A stretch of 64,000 nucleotides of DNA. Origin: SVQP01 sp045594705 (GTDB taxonomy: Bacteria > Bacillota > Clostridia > Oscillospirales > CAG-272). Under the pieces are notes generated by a model. The model did no database searches, was not told where the DNA came from, and saw only the letters and a program-made list of their open reading frames with translations. Below are positions 44,544-52,066 of this stretch, piece by piece. The translations under genes and the position numbers were made by a program. The stretch is taken from NCBI GenBank assembly GCA_045594705.1, contig JAZNZB010000090.1, forward strand, positions 1 to 64,000, read 5' to 3'. Position 1 is the stretch's first letter. Every line of letters starts with the position of its first letter.

Positions 44544-45020
44544 TTATTCTGCTTTATTTCTATCTCGCATACTGCGCTCAATCACGCGGTCTGCGTCGCG
44601 CTTTGCGGCATCGTCGCGCTTGTCGTACAGCTTTTTACCGCGACAGAGACCAACCTCTACCTTGACGTGCGATCCGCAAAAATACAGAGACAGCGGGATC
44701 AAGGTAAATCCCTTTTGCGAGACAAGCCCGTGCAACTTCATGATCTCGCGCTTGTGCATCAGCAGCTTTTTGTCACGCAGAGGATCTTTATTGAAGATAT
44801 TTCCCTGCTCGTAAGGGCTGATATGCATGCCCTTGACAAAGATCTCGCCATCCTTGATGTCGCAATAGGCGTCCTTCAGGTTGACACCGCCCGCGCGTAT
44901 GCTTTTGACCTCAGTTCCGTACAGCGCGATTCCTGCCTCGTATTTTTCATCAACGAAATACTCGTGCCATGCCTTTTTATTTTGTGCAATGATCTTATTT
45001 CCTGTCTTTTTCTCTGCCAT
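44544..45020 (-). CDS. smpB: SsrA-binding protein
   Basis: Partner of tmRNA in trans-translation, rescuing stalled ribosomes. 158 residues with KIIAQNKKAWHEYFV at the start, YEAGIALYGTEVKS, and the basic C-terminal tail KLYDKRDDAAKRDADRV that enters the ribosome. No ssrA RNA gene is visible in the window. It sits 14 bases after the DivIC gene. Confidence 0.96.
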   Translation of the reverse strand: MAEKKTGNKIIAQNKKAWHEYFVDEKYEAGIALYGTEVKSIRAGGVNLKDAYCDIKDGEIFVKGMHISPYEQGNIFNKDPLRDKKLLMHKREIMKLHGLVSQKGFTLIPLSLYFCGSHVKVEVGLCRGKKLYDKRDDAAKRDADRVIERSMRDRNKAE

Positions 45021-45034
45021 AATTACCTGCTATT

Positions 45035-45355
45035 TTAATCGTTGGTGTCCTTATGAAAAATTGTTTCATCCGGGAAATGTAAGCCTAATTTCTCGCGCGC
45101 GATCCGTACGATATACTCATAATCGATGGGAGAATCGATCAAAAACTTCAGCTCGTCTACCTGCTCCTTGCGGTCGTCAATTTGCTGTTTGAGCTCGTTG
45201 ATCTTTTCCTGATTCGCGTTATATATCATGACACCGGACACAAAAGTGCACAAGGATATGACCACGATCGCGATCAGTGCGCATCTGAGCAATATTTTCA
45301 TGCCGGACTTTGTGCTTTCAACAGCTGTGTCCTGCTTGTTTTCCTGTTCGTTCAT
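45035..45355 (-). CDS. divIC: septum formation initiator, DivIC/FtsB family
   Basis: 106 residues: short cytoplasmic tail, one membrane helix (about 22-44), then a coiled coil with NQEKINELKQQIDDRKEQVD and the C-terminal IVRIAREKLGLHFPDE typical of DivIC. It links cell wall synthesis with the divisome. Overlaps yabQ by 4 bases, as in the conserved yabP-yabQ-divIC cluster. Confidence 0.92.
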   Translation of the reverse strand: MNEQENKQDTAVESTKSGMKILLRCALIAIVVISLCTFVSGVMIYNANQEKINELKQQIDDRKEQVDELKFLIDSPIDYEYIVRIAREKLGLHFPDETIFHKDTND

Positions 45356-45834
45356 GCTTTTGCCTCCGTAATATTTTCAAATCCGTTTGATGCTTCCAGC
45401 ATCATTGCTTCTATCCTGTCATCAGTGCTCTTTATCATTTTTGATAAAGATGCTTTGGCTATCATCGGTCCTATTGTCAAATGCCAAAGCCAGCGAATGG
45501 GCACAGATAAAATGCGCCAAGCTGTGAAAAGAACAAAATCTCTTATTCTTACCAACAACTTTCCAAGCAAGAGATCACTGACAAAAAAGCCGGTCACAGC
45601 CCCCAATGGAGCAAGGTATCTGTAATCCCCGTCATTGACGTAATATACCAGTATTACCGTCATAATACCGGCAAGAATCATAAAAATAAAATCTTTGCAA
45701 TTTCCGTATATTTTTTTGAACACGGATCGCTGTGTTGTGATGGGGTCTGCAAGTCTGTATACAATACTGAGCATTACACCGATCGGCATAGCACCGAACA
45801 TCAGCATTGCCAAGGATGTCTGTGAGAGCTCCAT
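45352..45834 (-). CDS. yabQ: spore cortex biosynthesis protein YabQ
   Basis: 160-residue membrane protein with about four hydrophobic segments in the first 100 residues, then a basic tail. Required for cortex formation and localised to forespore membranes in Bacillus. Recognised from NDGDYRYLAPLGAVTGFF and from lying between yabP and divIC. Confidence 0.88.
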   Translation of the reverse strand: MELSQTSLAMLMFGAMPIGVMLSIVYRLADPITTQRSVFKKIYGNCKDFIFMILAGIMTVILVYYVNDGDYRYLAPLGAVTGFFVSDLLLGKLLVRIRDFVLFTAWRILSVPIRWLWHLTIGPMIAKASLSKMIKSTDDRIEAMMLEASNGFENITEAKA

Positions 45835-46106
45835 CAGCGAAACAGCTTCTTGACAAGCCCTGATTTTTCTTTGTTTTTGGGCTCGTAATAGTAAACACCG
45901 GAAACAGTACCTGAAAGTACAACGATCCCGGCGTCAATCTCCAAAACGGCAACTTTCAGATCTTTTCCTTCGATTGCCATATCACCGCATTGTGTTTTGA
46001 GTATAACAGCCGTTTCGTCAAAGCTAATTACCTCTGTCACACCTTCAATGCGCATTTCACTCCGATCCATCAGCAAGATCGAATGCTTGGTTTTTGCTGT
46101 TTCCAT
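45834..46106 (-). CDS. yabP: sporulation protein YabP
   Basis: 90-residue YabP/YqfC-type protein: LLMDRSEMRIEGVTEVISFDE, then DMAIEGKDLKVAVLEIDAG and SGVYY, the family core. It acts with YabQ in cortex formation. The CGGAGG site lies before the ATG and the stop overlaps the yabQ start. Confidence 0.9.
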   Translation of the reverse strand: METAKTKHSILLMDRSEMRIEGVTEVISFDETAVILKTQCGDMAIEGKDLKVAVLEIDAGIVVLSGTVSGVYYYEPKNKEKSGLVKKLFR

Positions 46107-46173
46107 GCATGCCTCCGCTTATTGTACTGGCAGTATTCAAACCGCCAGTACATTATATGCGGATTTCTGAAAA

Positions 46174-46416
46174 TTATGATATTACCTCATATAGAGAAGA
46201 GGCATCAGCCTTGGCCGTGTAATCCTTAACGTCAAGCACGCGTACCTTCAAAGTGCGTTCGCCAAACGTTACCTCGATAACATCACCAACCTTCACATCA
46301 TATGACGCCTTTGCCTGTCTGCCATTGACGCATATATGCGATGCATCACAAGCCTCATTTGCAACTGTGCGCCGCTTGATGATTCGGGAAACTTTCAGGA
46401 ATTTATCAAGTCGCAT
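46174..46416 (-). CDS. yabO: S4-domain RNA-binding protein YabO/RlbA
   Basis: 80 residues, a single S4 domain: MRLDKFLKVSRIIKRRTVAN with ICVNGRQAKASYDVKVGD. Homologues bind ribosomal RNA, including stalled 50S subunits in the RqcH pathway (RqcP). Starts 3 bases after hup and depends on translational coupling, since its ribosome site is weak. Confidence 0.92.
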   Translation of the reverse strand: MRLDKFLKVSRIIKRRTVANEACDASHICVNGRQAKASYDVKVGDVIEVTFGERTLKVRVLDVKDYTAKADASSLYEVIS

Positions 46417-46419
46417 GGA

Positions 46420-46692
46420 TTAGTTAAGCTTATCCTTGAGAACCTGAGCTGCAGAGAAAACAACTCTCTTGGAAGCTGCGATTTCAACAGCTTCACCGGT
46501 CTTGGGATTTCTACCCATTCTTGCATCGCGGGTCTTAACGTCAAAGCTACCGAAACCGGAAACCTGAACCTTATCGCCGGAAGCCACTGCGTCGGAAATT
46601 GCATCGATAACAGCCTTCAGAGCTACTTCTGCGTCCTTCTTGGTCATGTTGCCGTTCTCGGCGATCTTCTGAATCAGTTGAGTCTTGTTCAT
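46420..46692 (-). CDS. hup: HU-family DNA-binding protein
   Basis: 90-residue nucleoid protein: MNKTQLIQKIAE, VSGFGSFDVKTRDARMGRNP (the DNA-clasping arm), and AAQVLKDKLN. AAGGAATTATAAAA precedes ATG 46692. It is inserted between mazG and yabO and has its own strong promoter, which should make it more abundant than its neighbours. Confidence 0.97.
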   Translation of the reverse strand: MNKTQLIQKIAENGNMTKKDAEVALKAVIDAISDAVASGDKVQVSGFGSFDVKTRDARMGRNPKTGEAVEIAASKRVVFSAAQVLKDKLN

Positions 46693-46729
46693 TTTTATAA
46701 TTCCTTTCTTTATATTGGATTTCGATATT

Positions 46730-46758
46730 ATTATACCATAAATACGTATATATTGCAA
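46730..46758 (-). promoter_or_regulatory. hup promoter
   Basis: Minus strand TTGCAA (46753-46758), 17 bases, TATAAT (46730-46735). Confidence 0.85.
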
Positions 46759-46764
46759 GGGATT

Positions 46765-46782
46765 TTTGAGAATTTTCTCAAA
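46765..46782. promoter_or_regulatory. perfect palindrome upstream of hup promoter
   Basis: TTTGAGAATTTTCTCAAA: 8-bp arms around TT, ending 6 bases upstream of the hup -35 and covering the mazG stop. It lacks a T tail, so it looks more like an operator than a terminator. Confidence 0.5.
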
Positions 46783-47593
46783 TCATTTTGCAATTCTTTT
46801 TCTTGTTTTCATCCCAAATACGTTCAAGCTCATCGCGATCCACATCTGCAATATTGAAACCACGATTTTCCACTTCGGTTTCAATGGCCTCAAAGCGATC
46901 GATAAAACGATTGGTCGCGTTATACAGTGCTTGCTCAGCATTGACGTTCAACATTCTTGCAAGGCTTGTGACGGCAAGCAGCAGATCGCCGATTTCCTTC
47001 TCGGCTTCAACCGGATTTTCTGCAACCTCCATCACTTCCTCAACTTCTTCAAGGACTTTATTGCGGGCGTCTTCTGCATCTGCAAAATCAAAGCACGAAG
47101 CTTTTTTACCGACCTTTTGGGCTCTGAGCAAAGCAGGATACATGGGAGGAATGGCGCGCAGCTTATCTGTCACAGTCATGCGCTTCTTCTCTTCACTCTT
47201 TATCGCATCCCAATTTTCAAGTACCTGTTCGGAAGTATCCGCGCAGACGTCACCGAACACATGCGGATGTCTGTGAATCAGTTTCACGCAGATATCGTTT
47301 GCGACGTCATTGATATCAAACCTTCCCTCCTGCTCTTCAATGCGAGCATGGAATACGACCTGCAGCAATACATCACCCAATTCTTCGCGAAGCAATACGG
47401 GATCATCCGTATCGATTGCTTCAATTACCTCATATGTTTCCTCAATAAAATCGTTTCTGATACTTTTGTGTGTTTGTTCCTTATCCCAGGGACATCCTTG
47501 CTCACTGCGCAATACCACGACCACATCAACAAGATCATCGAATGTATATGTCTTCTTGGACAAAAGACTTAGGATCTTTTCTTGAATTTCCAT
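46778..47593 (-). CDS. mazG: nucleoside triphosphate pyrophosphohydrolase
   Basis: 271 residues with two MazG repeats. The first has CPWDKEQTHKSIRNDFIEETYE and LGDVLLQVVFH; the second has VLEEVEEVMEV and EIGDLLLAV. Hydrolyses NTPs and dNTPs to monophosphates, protecting the pool. Corresponds to the C-terminal part of Bacillus YabN, without its methylase domain. Starts 6 bases after the spoVB-like gene. Confidence 0.95.
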   Translation of the reverse strand: MEIQEKILSLLSKKTYTFDDLVDVVVVLRSEQGCPWDKEQTHKSIRNDFIEETYEVIEAIDTDDPVLLREELGDVLLQVVFHARIEEQEGRFDINDVANDICVKLIHRHPHVFGDVCADTSEQVLENWDAIKSEEKKRMTVTDKLRAIPPMYPALLRAQKVGKKASCFDFADAEDARNKVLEEVEEVMEVAENPVEAEKEIGDLLLAVTSLARMLNVNAEQALYNATNRFIDRFEAIETEVENRGFNIADVDRDELERIWDENKKKNCKMI

Positions 47594-47599
47594 ATGTTT

Positions 47600-49135
47600 T
47601 CATTCCTTTTTAGTATTCTTTATATCTGATATTCGGAATAACCCGAATAAATACGCAAGTATTCCGTAAAAGAGTACGGCTGTTGCAACCGTAGCCGATA
47701 CTCTGATGATAATCAAATCCGTGACTGATATCAATACTCTTTTCAAAGCAGAGGCTGTACCGATTGACAGCACGGATATTCCGATTGTGCATATCCATGT
47801 GTTACAAAACGAAAACGGAGGAGCAACCCTGCAAACGAAAAATAAATTGACGGTAACAATCACGATACAACAAATCAAAGTACTGATCGGTGCCGCCATG
47901 ATTCCTATAGAGGGATTGGCGCAAAGCAAATACAGAGTAAGCGCCTTAATTGCGCAGCCTGCTGCCGTAGAAACCATCGGTAACCAAGCATGCCCATATG
48001 CTTGTAATATAGCACTTGTTGCTGTAATCAGACAACTTGCAGGAATTGCCATACTGATCACTATGAGCATAGGAATTGCCTCGTCAAGATTTTGAGTTCT
48101 TCCAAACAAAAGCGGCAGTACCTGATCCGAAAGCATTCCCAATCCAATTGCCCCTGGAATTCCGATCAGTGCGGTCAATCTGAAGCTCGTATTCAAAAGA
48201 TCTTTTTGCGCCTGTATATCTCTTCGCTCATAAGCCCCGGCAAGATGTGGGATCAACGGCATGGCAAGAGAACCGAACATGGCAGGAATTGCATTATACA
48301 ACGGTATGACCATTGCGCTATAACAACCATACAACGAAACAGCCATTTCGCTCTCTACGCCGGCATCCTCTAACCTGCGCATGATCAATCCGAGATCAAT
48401 GATTTTTGACATTCCGGAAAGAACGGCACCCAATGTTACAGGAAAAGCAACAGAGATCAACTGTTTTAGCAAAACGTGCCAATCGACATTGTCAGATGTT
48501 TGCTGGAACTTCTCTCTGTTTCCATAAAGGAGCAAAAAGACCATGCACAAAAACGTTCCCAAACTCAAGCCAAGCACTGCAAAAGCGGCTGATTCGGACA
48601 GGGTTTGGTGCTTGGATATTGCAATATATGCAAATACCAAACCGAACACAAGCTTTCCAACGGCTTCTATTACCTGTGAAACGGCGGTTGGCAGCATATT
48701 ATGCATACCTTGGTAATAACCGCGCAAAGCGCCTGTTATACAAATGAACAAAACTGCCGGCGCCATAAAGCGCAAGCTCATAGCTGCACTGCGTGCTCCT
48801 ATGCGAACAGCAATCTGTTCGGAAAAAGCAAATACACCGAGTGCGCTTATCAGACCAATCACTATAACAATGCATAGGGACAACAAAAATATCCTTTTGT
48901 GCTGTTCTCTGTACTTATTCATTATTACAGATATTGCAACAGGAAGTCCGGTTGTCGAAACTATACATAATATCGCATATACATCATACGCTGCATTGAA
49001 ATAGCCCATACCTTCAGAGCCTAACAATCTGACAAGCGGAATCTTATAGCATACGCCAATTAGCTTTACAATGACAGTAGAAAGCGTTAATATAGCTACA
49101 CCACCGGCAAAGGAGGAATTCACCTCGTTTTTCAT
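47600..49135 (-). CDS. SpoVB/YabM-like polysaccharide or lipid II flippase
   Basis: 511 residues with about 14 membrane helices, the MVF/MOP flippase fold, starting with FAGGVAILTLSTVIVKLIG. SpoVB and YabM relatives move lipid-linked wall precursors and are linked to cortex synthesis; the adjoining mazG-yabO-yabP-yabQ-divIC order favours YabM. ATG 49135 is chosen since an earlier ATG lies upstream of the GAGGTGG site. That ribosome site is itself locked in a hairpin (49141-49174). Confidence 0.88.
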   Translation of the reverse strand: MKNEVNSSFAGGVAILTLSTVIVKLIGVCYKIPLVRLLGSEGMGYFNAAYDVYAILCIVSTTGLPVAISVIMNKYREQHKRIFLLSLCIVIVIGLISALGVFAFSEQIAVRIGARSAAMSLRFMAPAVLFICITGALRGYYQGMHNMLPTAVSQVIEAVGKLVFGLVFAYIAISKHQTLSESAAFAVLGLSLGTFLCMVFLLLYGNREKFQQTSDNVDWHVLLKQLISVAFPVTLGAVLSGMSKIIDLGLIMRRLEDAGVESEMAVSLYGCYSAMVIPLYNAIPAMFGSLAMPLIPHLAGAYERRDIQAQKDLLNTSFRLTALIGIPGAIGLGMLSDQVLPLLFGRTQNLDEAIPMLIVISMAIPASCLITATSAILQAYGHAWLPMVSTAAGCAIKALTLYLLCANPSIGIMAAPISTLICCIVIVTVNLFFVCRVAPPFSFCNTWICTIGISVLSIGTASALKRVLISVTDLIIIRVSATVATAVLFYGILAYLFGLFRISDIKNTKKE

Positions 49136-49140
49136 TGATT

Positions 49141-49174
49141 CACCACCTCTCATTTATATATATGAAAGGTGGTG
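49141..49174 (-). promoter_or_regulatory. hairpin sequestering the spoVB-like ribosome binding site
   Basis: On the minus strand CACCACCT pairs perfectly with AGGTGGTG, the Shine-Dalgarno of the spoVB-like gene, and four more pairs (TCAT/ATGA) extend the stem around an 8-base loop. It lies between the upstream kinase stop (49181) and the start. Confidence 0.6.
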
Positions 49175-49180
49175 TAATAA

Positions 49181-50086
49181 TCAGAACTGAATGAACTCTC
49201 TGTACAATGAATCCTCTTGCAGATATTTGGCCGGAATAGGGTCGATTGCGGCTGTTCTGTTCAAAATATCCAGTGCACGAAGATAATATCTGCTTTGCTC
49301 ATCTACTTTGGGCATCAACATACGCAAATACGGAGTAAGCAGATGCAGATCATACGCCATTGTAGAATCAATGATAATATCGCATCCTTCCCGGTACGGA
49401 AAGATGTGTGCATCTTCGTTGTCACGCACTCCTCTCCAAATCTCCAGCGTTCTATCCGGACTTGCACCGCGATACTGAGAATCACGTACAATCCTGCGGT
49501 AAAATCTGAAAATGTTCGGTTCAAATACCTGCTCTCCAACTCGGATCGCCTGATCAGGGCAAACAAAAATACTGATCATGCCAAAGGGCTTAACCAAGGA
49601 TGTGATTTCCGGATAGATCGCTTGAATTCCTTCCAGTATAATCATGTCCTTGGGGCTGCATTTGAAATCACTGTAACCGCTTCGGCTATGCGTATAAAAA
49701 TCAAAGATCGGGAGTTGTGTTTGATTTTGATCAACTAACTCTGCAAGGCATTTTTCAAAAGTCGACAGATCAATGGCATCGACAGAATCCATATCAAGTC
49801 CGGTACCCTTTTGCTCTGACATGCGGATCAAGTAATCCATGTTAAAGAAAAAATTATCCAAGGATATCACGTGCGTATGAATTCCCTGCTGTTCCAGCTC
49901 CCGGGTGATTTTCAGTGCCGTCGTCGTTTTGCCTGCACAGCTGGGACCGGATAGACAAATAAATCTGACACCGCTTTGTTGTATATACGTTACTGCTTTG
50001 GCAATCTGTAAATCAAATTGCTTGTCGCAATCTGCAAGAAATGCAATTGCTTCCTCATCGGAATAATGGGGTTTGGTAATATGCAT
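49181..50086 (-). CDS. uridine kinase-like phosphotransferase (PRK/URK family)
   Basis: 301 residues. Walker A GPSCAGKTTTA, then VISLDNFFFNMD (substrate loop), FDFYTHSRSG and MIILEGIQAIYPE follow the uridine kinase/phosphoribulokinase pattern. The N-terminal helical extension (about 40 residues) is more like clostridial threonyl-tRNA-synthetase-TGS relatives than classical Udk. Likely phosphorylates uridine or another nucleoside. CAAAGGAG precedes the ATG. Confidence 0.82.
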   Translation of the reverse strand: MHITKPHYSDEEAIAFLADCDKQFDLQIAKAVTYIQQSGVRFICLSGPSCAGKTTTALKITRELEQQGIHTHVISLDNFFFNMDYLIRMSEQKGTGLDMDSVDAIDLSTFEKCLAELVDQNQTQLPIFDFYTHSRSGYSDFKCSPKDMIILEGIQAIYPEITSLVKPFGMISIFVCPDQAIRVGEQVFEPNIFRFYRRIVRDSQYRGASPDRTLEIWRGVRDNEDAHIFPYREGCDIIIDSTMAYDLHLLTPYLRMLMPKVDEQSRYYLRALDILNRTAAIDPIPAKYLQEDSLYREFIQF

Positions 50087-50102
50087 ATAAGACTCCTTTG
50101 TA

Positions 50103-51599
50103 TCAATCTAACAGGTTTCTTTCCTCATAGAATGATACGATCTGCTCAAGCTTTTGGACAGTATTGTTATTTCGCAAGTATTCATAAGGATATTTATCAT
50201 TGAAATATCTTTTGATAAAAGGCTTTGAGCCATCTGCGGGCATATAGTCTACTGCTTTTGTTACAGCGCCTGCACCTGCTGCAAATATCGAGTGCACTTC
50301 TTCCATCATATAGATGTTATAAAGCCCTTCGTTCCCGTCCGTAGCAAGTCCAACGTTTTCAAAATTTCCAACAGTATTTTTTTGCCGATACATATAATAA
50401 GGCTTGTATCCTTCGTGCATTGCTTTAATTTGCGAATAATCCACACATTTTCCTGTATCCCCGCCTCGAATATCGTATACCTTCGAGTCTTTTTGCAAGA
50501 TTTCGGCTGATTTTTTGACACAGAAAGTATGTACGGTAATATTTTCAGGTCGTAACGCAAGAATTTTATCGAATGATGCAGAAAACGTTGAAAACTTATC
50601 TCCGGGCAATCCTGCAATCAAGTCGGTATTGATGACCTTAAAGTCGGCCTCGCGTGCAATCTCAAAGGCACGGTAAAAATCGCTGCTGTTATGCGCTCTG
50701 CCAATTCCCTGTAAAACCTCATCGCAAAGTATCTGTGGATTGACACTGACACGATTGACACCATATTGCTTTGCAACAGCGAATTTTTCTGCAGAGATTG
50801 TATCAGGCCTACCGGATTCAAGAGTATACTCTTCAAGCTTTGATACATCTGTAGATTCAGCGATTACCGAAAGCAGCATACGCAGTTGCTCTGCGGTCAG
50901 AATGGTAGGGGTGCCTCCACCTATATACACCGTTTTGACATTCAACCCGAGGCGATTGATACAAGCAAATGTTTCTTTAACCTCGTCGCATAGTTTTGCC
51001 AGATATTCAGGAATCAAAGACAATAGCCTCTTAGAGGTATAGGATACAAACGAGCAATATGCACATCTTGTTGGACAAAACGGAATTGATATATAAACAC
51101 TGCAGTCCTTTTTTGCCGGCGTTGCTATAATTTTGGCTTCATTGAGCGCAACGTCGGTAGCAAGAGCGGCCTTTTTAGGAATGACGAAATATTCACCGGA
51201 AAGGATTTTTTTGACACGCGTTTTACTAATGCCTTTTTTGAGCATTTCAGTAGCCACCTTAGAAGGGCGAACGCCTGTCAGCATGCCCCAAGAAGGACGA
51301 TAACCACATATCTCGCCACCTACCGCAAGTATTACATCTCCCAAAGCAAGCTTAAGCAGCTTATCACGATCAATGTCTTCGCGGTAAGCATAATCTCTTT
51401 GTGCACTTGCCTGCTTTGTACCCATTGTCAGTGTTGCACTCACATGGTACCCAATGTCGTCAGATGCTGCTTTGAGATGCAGAATCGGTGTGTTGGGAGT
51501 CACATCTTGCTCCTCAGAGAATTTTTCCCCCGGAAAAAATATCATGCACAAGGTTTGGACGTAATATAGGTTTACTTGTCCGTCTATGATCAATTTCAT
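50103..51599 (-). CDS. hemZ: coproporphyrinogen dehydrogenase-like radical SAM protein HemZ
   Basis: 498 residues. The N-terminal region has GMLTGVRPSKVATEML, specific to HemZ; the radical SAM cluster is C175-x3-C179-x2-C182 in CPTRCAYCSF; YIGGGTPT follows. HemZ has been assigned to oxygen-independent haem synthesis, but many anaerobes keep it without other haem genes, and none are visible here. Starts 5 bases after dtd. Confidence 0.92.
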   Translation of the reverse strand: MKLIIDGQVNLYYVQTLCMIFFPGEKFSEEQDVTPNTPILHLKAASDDIGYHVSATLTMGTKQASAQRDYAYREDIDRDKLLKLALGDVILAVGGEICGYRPSWGMLTGVRPSKVATEMLKKGISKTRVKKILSGEYFVIPKKAALATDVALNEAKIIATPAKKDCSVYISIPFCPTRCAYCSFVSYTSKRLLSLIPEYLAKLCDEVKETFACINRLGLNVKTVYIGGGTPTILTAEQLRMLLSVIAESTDVSKLEEYTLESGRPDTISAEKFAVAKQYGVNRVSVNPQILCDEVLQGIGRAHNSSDFYRAFEIAREADFKVINTDLIAGLPGDKFSTFSASFDKILALRPENITVHTFCVKKSAEILQKDSKVYDIRGGDTGKCVDYSQIKAMHEGYKPYYMYRQKNTVGNFENVGLATDGNEGLYNIYMMEEVHSIFAAGAGAVTKAVDYMPADGSKPFIKRYFNDKYPYEYLRNNNTVQKLEQIVSFYEERNLLD

Positions 51600-51604
51600 A
51601 ATAC

Positions 51605-52066
51605 TTACTTTCCTTTATTCTTCAGAACTTCACTGTCCATAACTATTGTAACCGGTCCCCAGTTGGTCAGACTGACGTCCATATCTGCACCAAAGATACC
51701 ATGACCCACATGTCGTACTTGCTGAGATACGAGCGAAAGAAAATACTTATAAAGTCGGTTGGCTTCATCCGGAGCTGCTGAACCAAAGAAATCAGGGCGG
51801 TTGCCATGACGATATTCCGCAAGAAGTGTAAACTGAGAAACTACCAAGATTTCTCCGTCGATATCCTTGACAGAAAGGTTCATCTTGCCGTTTTCGTCGC
51901 GGAAGATCCTGTGCTTGACAATTTTTTCAGCCAACAGTCGTGCGTCCTCCTCACTATCTCCCTTGGCAACGCCAAGTAAAATCAACAAACCCTTGCCACA
52001 TTCTCCAACAACTTCACCATCGACCTCGACCTTGGCATATTTTACTCTTTGCAATACTGCTTTCAT
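51605..52066 (-). CDS. dtd: D-aminoacyl-tRNA deacylase
   Basis: 153 residues; hydrolyses D-aminoacyl-tRNA. The characteristic SQFTLLAEYRHGNRPDF motif and the GPVTIVMDS end (Gly-cisPro loop) are present. Overlaps the relA stop by 4 bases, the usual relA-dtd arrangement. Confidence 0.96.
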   Translation of the reverse strand: MKAVLQRVKYAKVEVDGEVVGECGKGLLILLGVAKGDSEEDARLLAEKIVKHRIFRDENGKMNLSVKDIDGEILVVSQFTLLAEYRHGNRPDFFGSAAPDEANRLYKYFLSLVSQQVRHVGHGIFGADMDVSLTNWGPVTIVMDSEVLKNKGK

